Positions 5,727-9,666 of a stretch of 9,666 nucleotides of DNA are shown piece after piece. The DNA comes from an uncultured Bacilli bacterium. Its GTDB lineage: Bacteria > Bacillota_I > Bacilli_A > RF39 > UBA660. The stretch lies in the NCBI GenBank assembly GCA_947631285.1, contig CANRKS010000033.1, positions 1 to 9,666 of the forward strand. Reading direction: 5' to 3'. The position numbers and the translations under genes are program-made. The first letter of the stretch is position 1; every line of letters starts with the position of its first letter. The notes under the pieces were generated by a model. The model was not told the DNA's origin. It saw nothing but the letters and a program-made list of their open reading frames with translations, and searched no databases.

Positions 5727-6869
5727 ATGAAACCATTAATAAAATTAGAAAATGAACCTGATGTTTTTATTGTTAACAACGTTAATGAATTTTTAAATCC
5801 TCTATGTATTTATATTCCTTTAAATGCCACTAAGGTTAAAGAAGGCCAATATTTTTATAAAGATACTTATTTAGATAATAATCTAATTTCAATATCTGGT
5901 TATGCGACATTATCTAATCCTAAACTTTTTAATGGTAAATGGCAAAAAAGTATTAAAATTGATAATGATTTTAAAGAAAATCTAAGTGAGAAAAAAATAA
6001 AACCTAAAGTTAAAACGAAAGAAGACTTAATCGTTGCTTTAGAAGCTAGTCACCTAGAAAAAATAAAAGATAAAATAAATATAACGCAAATAGATAATTT
6101 AGTTATCAGTTGTTTTGATGAAGAAATATATGAAATGAATGAATTTATGTGTTTAGCTGAAAATTATAAAGAGCTTTTAAAAGTTATAGATGATTTAAAG
6201 AAAATTTTGTCCCTAGATAAAGTAACTTTAGCGATAAAAAATACTAATGTTAAAGGAATAAAAAAAGTAAAATCAATTAAAGGAGTATATCCTGATTTAC
6301 AAATAATGCTTCTTCCTGATCGTTATTTAATGAGTTATCCCAATAATTTATGTTCTTATTTAAATATTCCTAATGCTCATACTCTTATTTTAACTACTAA
6401 TGAAGTCTATCAAATAATGGAAATTTTAAAGGGGAAAAAAATAAGTGAAATATATTTAACAATCAGTGGTAATGCTTTAAAAAAATCTTTAATCTTTAAA
6501 ACAAAAGTAGGCGTATCTCTTATAGAAATAATCAAAAATTATCTTAAAATTACTTCATCTTCTTATGAAGTTTATTTAAATGGTTATTTAAAAGGCGTAA
6601 AGATGCCTTCAATAGATGATGTCATTATAACCGAAGATACTAAAAGTATAGTTATTAAAAAAGAATTGGAAGAAGAAGTTAGTGAATGTATTAACTGTGG
6701 AGCATGTATGAAAATATGCCCAGTTAATATCAATGTTAAGAAGTGTTTTTTTGAAGGCTATCAAAGTAAAAAATGTTTAGGATGTGGCTTATGTAATTAC
6801 ATTTGTCCCGCTAATTTAAAGTTAAAAGAAATGGTAAGGGGTGATAATAGTGCACAAGATGAAAACTAA
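5727..6869 (+). CDS. rnfC: Divergent RnfC-like iron-sulfur protein
   Basis: The protein has 380 aa, shorter than typical RnfC. Residues about 20-80 match the RnfC N-terminal sandwich-hybrid region; about 120-235 follow the Rossmann-like core by order of segments (IDNLVIS corresponds to ID.VIINGAE); about 255-312 the SLBB region, NGYLKG standing where RnfC has GGPMMG. The C-terminus carries two ferredoxin clusters: C321, C324, C327, C331-Pro and C350, C353, C356, C360-Pro. RnfC in full Rnf complexes accepts electrons from NADH through FMN. Here the glycine-rich GxGGAGFPTHVKL loop and the AECEPY segment are not recognisable; ASHLEKIKDK and SCFDEEIY occupy those places. Electron transfer between 4Fe-4S clusters therefore looks retained, NADH/FMN binding doubtful. 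The gene overlaps the RnfD-like gene downstream and has its own promoter. Confidence 0.8.
   Translation: MKPLIKLENEPDVFIVNNVNEFLNPLCIYIPLNATKVKEGQYFYKDTYLDNNLISISGYATLSNPKLFNGKWQKSIKIDNDFKENLSEKKIKPKVKTKEDLIVALEASHLEKIKDKINITQIDNLVISCFDEEIYEMNEFMCLAENYKELLKVIDDLKKILSLDKVTLAIKNTNVKGIKKVKSIKGVYPDLQIMLLPDRYLMSYPNNLCSYLNIPNAHTLILTTNEVYQIMEILKGKKISEIYLTISGNALKKSLIFKTKVGVSLIEIIKNYLKITSSSYEVYLNGYLKGVKMPSIDDVIITEDTKSIVIKKELEEEVSECINCGACMKICPVNINVKKCFFEGYQSKKCLGCGLCNYICPANLKLKEMVRGDNSAQDEN
6836..6852 (+). promoter_or_regulatory. Shine-Dalgarno and start of the RnfD-like gene, inside rnfC
   Basis: AAGGGGTGAT (6836-6845) matches the anti-Shine-Dalgarno complement at nine of ten positions if one G is taken as variable. 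GTG 6850 is 8 nt past AAGGGG. GTG 6841 lies inside the site and ATG 6859 is 17 nt away, so 6850 is the best start. This makes a 20-bp overlap with rnfC and suggests translational coupling. Confidence 0.65.
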
Positions 6870-7710
6870 AAATTTAGTTTTATTAGAACTAGCTCTTTTA
6901 ATTCCCTTTATTTTTTATAGTCTTTATAAAAATGGTTATTTAATTTATAGTAAAGGTTTAATAAGTGGGGTAGCTATTTTTAAAATTTTATATTTATTAT
7001 TAATTAGTTTAGGTATTAAAATAGGACTTGATTTAATCAAATATCGAAAAGTTAAAATTGATTATAATTTAGTTTATGCTTTTCTTATTCCTATGATTGT
7101 TCCTTACAATATTAATTATCTTTTATATACAGTTATCACTTTAATATCATTTATTATTAATTTCTTTTTAACTAAAAAGATAAGTTATAATCCAGTTTGC
7201 CTTTCATATATTGCCATTATTTTAGGGGAATATTTATTATTTGGCTTAGATTTTCAAAGCCCTCTAGAAAGTAATTATACTTTTAGTTTTTCCCTTATCG
7301 ATTTACTTTTTGGTCGTCTAACGGGAGGGATTGCCTCAACTAGTATTATCTTAAGCTTATTAGCTTTTAGTATTTTAATCTATAATTTTTATTATAAAAA
7401 AGATATTCCTCTTTATCTCAATTTTACGTATTTATTATTAACTTTTCTTTATTTTTTAATTACTAAAGATAGTCATTTTATTTTAAATAGTGAAGTAATA
7501 TTTGCAAGTATCTTTATTGCTCCCTTACCTTTATGTAGTCCCTTTAAAAGAGGATGGCAAATTATCTATGGGATTTTAATTGGCCTTGTTACTTTTATCT
7601 TTTCTCTTATTTTAAATAGTATTATTAGTGTCTATTTAGCTATTTTAATTCTTTCTTTCCTAAATAATGTCAAATTTCGCCAAAAGAAGTCAAAAAATAC
7701 CCCTTGCTAA
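6850..7710 (+). CDS. rnfD: RnfD/NqrB-like membrane protein lacking the flavinylation motif
   Basis: From GTG 6850 the protein has 286 aa, shorter than usual RnfD, with eight to ten hydrophobic segments. Family resemblance lies in the second half: SLIDLLFGRLTGGIASTS (148-165) corresponds to the RnfD segment LLDLFLGN..GSIGETS, and APLPLCSPFKRGWQIIYGIL (224-243) to the segment DPVTSPVTPKGQLIYGI. The subunit is an inner part of the Rnf/Nqr electron path and normally holds FMN linked to Thr of an SGAT-type motif. At that place (about residues 132-142) this protein reads LDFQSPLESN, with no Thr, so covalent FMN is unlikely. Together with the 4Fe-4S protein upstream it would make a membrane module, but RnfA, B, E and G, and an ApbE flavin transferase, are not here. 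A remote subunit set elsewhere in the genome is possible. Confidence 0.7.
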   Translation: MHKMKTKNLVLLELALLIPFIFYSLYKNGYLIYSKGLISGVAIFKILYLLLISLGIKIGLDLIKYRKVKIDYNLVYAFLIPMIVPYNINYLLYTVITLISFIINFFLTKKISYNPVCLSYIAIILGEYLLFGLDFQSPLESNYTFSFSLIDLLFGRLTGGIASTSIILSLLAFSILIYNFYYKKDIPLYLNFTYLLLTFLYFLITKDSHFILNSEVIFASIFIAPLPLCSPFKRGWQIIYGILIGLVTFIFSLILNSIISVYLAILILSFLNNVKFRQKKSKNTPC

Positions 7711-7742
7711 ATAGAAAAGATTTTGTTAGTCTATAAACCAGG

Positions 7743-7776
7743 CACAGGAAAACAATAACGTTTTCTTGTGTTTTTT
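7743..7776 (+). terminator. Terminator after the RnfD-like gene, or leader attenuator of the next gene
   Basis: CACAGGAAAAC (7743-7753) pairs with GTTTTCTTGTG (7760-7770) over 11 bp with one G-U; the loop is AATAAC and T6 follows (7771-7776). Only 20 nt separate the T tract from the next start codon, too few for a promoter, so either read-through serves the next gene or a promoter lies before the hairpin. A TATAAA at 7732-7737 is a possible -10 box but lacks a -35 partner. Confidence 0.85.
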
Positions 7777-7796
7777 ATTGGAAAGGAAGAAAGAAA

Positions 7797-9221
7797 TTGA
7801 AAAAAATAATTTTTAGCTTGTTAATGTTTATGGCTTTTTGGGAAGTATCCTTGGCCGTTTCCGTTCGAAGTACAAAATTACCTTATTACATTAGAAGGAG
7901 TGATTCTAAAAGTGTTTACAATGTCTATAAATATTATGTGACTAGTCCGGATAATGTTGCTTTTCCTAAGGTTTATAGTAATATTAGAAGTGGAATAGGC
8001 TTTACCGAAGATTTTACTTATGATGAGAATACCACTCTTTATGATGGAAGTGTTAAAAGTATTTTTGCTGATGTAAGTTATTATGGTTATAATCTAGATC
8101 CTAGTGATGAAAATTACTACTATACTCAGTTTTATATATGGAAATATATTTTTAACTTCGACATTGTCATGTGTGATTCTAAAGGAAATATTCTTAAAGA
8201 GGAAGATAATGCTAAAATAAAAGAGATAAAAGAAGCAATCGCCCGTCATCGAACGGAAGAAGAATTTTTTAAGAATTCCAAAAAAGGTGAAATATGGCGA
8301 GATAATTATTTTTATTTTAGTAATAATGAACCTTATGAATTACCGAGTATTAAAGGACTTACTCTAGAAGAAATAGAAGGAGGTTTTAAAGTTTCTAATG
8401 AAGAAGTAGGTAATTATAAAGTAACTTTTTCTTCTTCAAATAAAGATGAAGTTAAATGGTATCATACGGATGGTGATTATGTTTTCCTCCAAAACTTAGC
8501 GGGACCAAGTGATTTAGAAAAAGTTTTAAATTATAGTGTCTACGGTACACCTTTTTTAGTAAAAGAACACATCGTGGGTGTAAATGGAAAATATGGAGAT
8601 GCTCTAAGTATTCCTAATGTTTATAAAGTTTATTTAGAATGGTGGGAAAAACTGAGTGTTCTTCCCAATCAAGAAGTTTTCTTAAGAAGTAATAGTAGTT
8701 ATACGCTTAAAGATTCTTCCTCTAATCCGGCTTTTCTACCTTTTTCGGACCTTTCCTTTACTGTTAATGATGAAGAAAATTATCTTTTAGATGTAACTCG
8801 TTATGTTATAAGTAAGAAAATAAACTTGAATATTTTAGATGATAATGAATATGCCATTTATTTAAAAAGTAATAACGAACTATACGAAGTGGTAGATAAA
8901 AATACCCCTGATGTAATTCTTCCTTATGGAATATATCTAATTAAGAGTAAAGATAATTCTTATCAAAAAGAAGTAGTTGTAGAGAGAGCAGATGAATTAA
9001 CTATAGAAATAAATAATCCCCCAGTAAAAGAGGAAAAAGGAGAAAGGGAAGAAGAGGAAGAAATAAAAGATGAAGATGTCACTTATCCAGCTAATCCCAG
9101 TGAAGTAATTTGGCCTCCCGAAACTAATGATAACATTTTAAAAGTTCTTTTGAATTTTATCATTAGTAGTGAAATAATATATAAAATGAAAAAAATAATT
9201 AACAAACTAAAGAGGGCTTAA
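7797..9221 (+). CDS. Secreted, C-terminally anchored protein resembling a thioester-domain adhesin
   Basis: The protein has 474 aa. TTG 7797 is chosen because AAAGGAAG (7782-7789) lies just upstream and the frame opens with a signal peptide, residues 1-20 (cut near SLA-VS). Residues about 36-120 resemble the thioester (TQXA) domain of Gram-positive adhesins: a YYGYN segment and TQFYIW at 110-115, the usual TQxxIW signature whose Gln forms a thioester with an upstream Cys. Residues 21-125 contain no Cys, and the only one in the protein is Cys126, so the bond cannot form in the usual way. Residues about 180-400 are beta-rich repeats of no family I can name; the part near GIYLIKS (378-384) recalls a Cna-B/SpaA strand. 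An acidic stretch (about 411-427) precedes PPETNDN, a hydrophobic segment (447-462) and a Lys-rich end: the layout of a sortase signal with a non-canonical motif, or a plain membrane anchor. Confidence 0.7.
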   Translation: MKKIIFSLLMFMAFWEVSLAVSVRSTKLPYYIRRSDSKSVYNVYKYYVTSPDNVAFPKVYSNIRSGIGFTEDFTYDENTTLYDGSVKSIFADVSYYGYNLDPSDENYYYTQFYIWKYIFNFDIVMCDSKGNILKEEDNAKIKEIKEAIARHRTEEEFFKNSKKGEIWRDNYFYFSNNEPYELPSIKGLTLEEIEGGFKVSNEEVGNYKVTFSSSNKDEVKWYHTDGDYVFLQNLAGPSDLEKVLNYSVYGTPFLVKEHIVGVNGKYGDALSIPNVYKVYLEWWEKLSVLPNQEVFLRSNSSYTLKDSSSNPAFLPFSDLSFTVNDEENYLLDVTRYVISKKINLNILDDNEYAIYLKSNNELYEVVDKNTPDVILPYGIYLIKSKDNSYQKEVVVERADELTIEINNPPVKEEKGEREEEEEIKDEDVTYPANPSEVIWPPETNDNILKVLLNFIISSEIIYKMKKIINKLKRA

Positions 9222-9236
9222 AAATAGGCCTTTTTT
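9213..9236 (+). terminator. Terminator after the thioester-like protein gene
   Basis: AGGGCTTA (9213-9220) pairs with TAGGCCTT (9225-9232) over 8 bp with two wobble pairs and an AAAA loop, running into T6 (9231-9236). The left arm overlaps the stop codon (9219-9221). Confidence 0.65.
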
Positions 9237-9304
9237 CTATCTGTAAATTATTGTCAATAATACGTAAACGAAACTTAATTATCATTTTTTTGAGGGAAAT
9301 TTCA

Positions 9305-9333
9305 TTTACTTTCTCCTTTCCATATAGTACAAT
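9305..9333 (+). promoter_or_regulatory. Promoter of mraZ
   Basis: TTTACT (9305-9310) and TACAAT (9328-9333) are 17 nt apart. The predicted start, near 9340, lies inside the repeat array that follows, so MraZ bound there would block initiation or promoter escape. The stretch 9237-9300 before it holds nothing else I can support. Confidence 0.65.
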
Positions 9334-9370
9334 AGTGGTAGACAGTGGATGACTGTGTCAGAAAGTGGGT
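9334..9370 (+). promoter_or_regulatory. MraZ box operator: four direct repeats at 10-bp spacing
   Basis: GTG triplets fall at 9335, 9345, 9355 and 9365, exactly 10 bp apart. The boxes read TAGTGGT, CAGTGGA, CTGTGTC and AAGTGGG (from 9333, 9343, 9353 and 9363). MraZ is known to bind several TGGG-like or AAAGTG-type repeats with this helical-turn spacing in front of its own gene and to repress the dcw operon. The third box is the most divergent. The fourth also contributes the GGGTGAT Shine-Dalgarno site (9367-9373). Confidence 0.85.
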
Positions 9371-9377
9371 GATATAA

Positions 9378-9666
9378 ATGTTCATGGGCGAATATCATCA
9401 CAATATTGATGAAAAGGGCAGAATCGTCTTGCCTGGTAAATTTCGAGAAGATCGAACAAAAATAGTCGTAACTCGTGGTTTAGAGAAGTGTTTGTATTTA
9501 TATACAACGGAAGATTGGCAAAAAGTTGTAACAAAATTAGATACCTTACCTTTCACTAAAAAAGATGCCCGAACATTTATGAGATCCTTTTTTGCCGGTG
9601 CCTCTGTATGTGAATTCGACAAGATGGGTCGAATCAATATTACCTCCCCGTTGGTTAGCTACGCCG
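9378..9666 (+). CDS. mraZ: Transcriptional regulator MraZ (3' part beyond the window)
   Basis: The first 96 codons are present and the frame is open to the edge. The start reads MFMGEYHHNIDEKGRIVLPGK, typical of the family, and both copies of the DXXXR signature are visible: Asp11-Glu-Lys-Gly-Arg15 and Asp81-Lys-Met-Gly-Arg85. MraZ is a ring-forming DNA-binding protein with two AbrB-like swapped-hairpin domains that represses the division and cell-wall (dcw) cluster from repeats in its own promoter. GGGTGAT 4 nt before ATG 9378 is the ribosome-binding site. About 45-50 residues should be missing at the C-terminus, and rsmH (mraW) is expected next. Codon use is slightly less AT-rich than in the neighbouring surface-protein gene, as expected of a core gene. 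Confidence 0.97.
   Translation, partial: MFMGEYHHNIDEKGRIVLPGKFREDRTKIVVTRGLEKCLYLYTTEDWQKVVTKLDTLPFTKKDARTFMRSFFAGASVCEFDKMGRINITSPLVSYA

Noticed and set aside
9251..9279. Second mraZ promoter TTGTCA-N17-CTTAAT
   Set aside because: The -10 box is poor and the promoter at 9305-9333 fits the MraZ boxes better.
9398..9637. Open frame of 79 codons on the minus strand
   Set aside because: It is the antisense of mraZ, whose family match is unmistakable.
1..9666. DGR reverse transcriptase, template repeat, CRISPR, transposon or tRNA in the window
   Set aside because: No reading frame with reverse-transcriptase, transposase or integrase motifs, no second copy of 1661-1680 on either strand that I could find, and no cloverleaf or spaced repeat array.

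Overview
The window is an AT-rich stretch (roughly 30% G+C by eye) from a low-GC Gram-positive bacterium or close relative, such as a Bacilli, Erysipelotrichia or RF39-like gut lineage. All eight complete genes end in TAA, tryptophan is read from TGG, and Shine-Dalgarno sites match AAGGAGGTGAT, so code 11 is in use. The presence of mraZ with its operator, a SpoIVB peptidase and SipW-type and thioester-type surface proteins supports that placement. I see no tRNA, rRNA, CRISPR array, transposase or integrase.

Region 1 (1-1747): a divergent gene leaves the left edge (start ATG at 14, minus strand). To its right is a 498-aa exported protein with a TasA/camelysin-like N-terminus. Its control region is unusual: a perfect TTGACA-N17-TATAAT promoter with a run of seven G in the spacer, then a Shine-Dalgarno site separated from the ATG by a perfect 13-bp hairpin. 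The 3' end of the gene (1550-1681) changes abruptly from about 37% to about 52% G+C and from about 36% to 18% A, just before a conserved VRPVFYL tail. This is the pattern expected of a variable repeat of a diversity-generating retroelement, although no reverse transcriptase or template repeat lies in the window.

Region 2 (1744-4253): popT (DUF368, undecaprenyl-phosphate translocase) on the minus strand, divergent from a SanA-like DUF218 membrane protein, followed by a SpoIVB-type S55 peptidase with an intact His/Asp/Ser set. These suggest envelope lipid-carrier recycling and proteolytic signalling at the cell surface.

Region 3 (4251-7776): a lone GspE/PilB/ComGA-type secretion ATPase on the minus strand, then a translationally overlapping pair related to RnfC and RnfD. 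The pair keeps two 4Fe-4S cluster motifs but appears to lack the nucleotide/FMN loop of RnfC and the flavinylated SGAT-type motif of RnfD. No RnfA, B, E or G is present.

Region 4 (7797-9666): a secreted, C-terminally anchored protein resembling a thioester-domain adhesin, with the TQxxIW signature but no candidate cysteine. After a terminator comes the promoter, a four-repeat MraZ box and the first 96 codons of mraZ, presumably the start of the division and cell-wall (dcw) cluster.

The candidates for something new are the doubly or triply variable-looking expression unit in region 1 and the reduced RnfC/RnfD pair in region 3.
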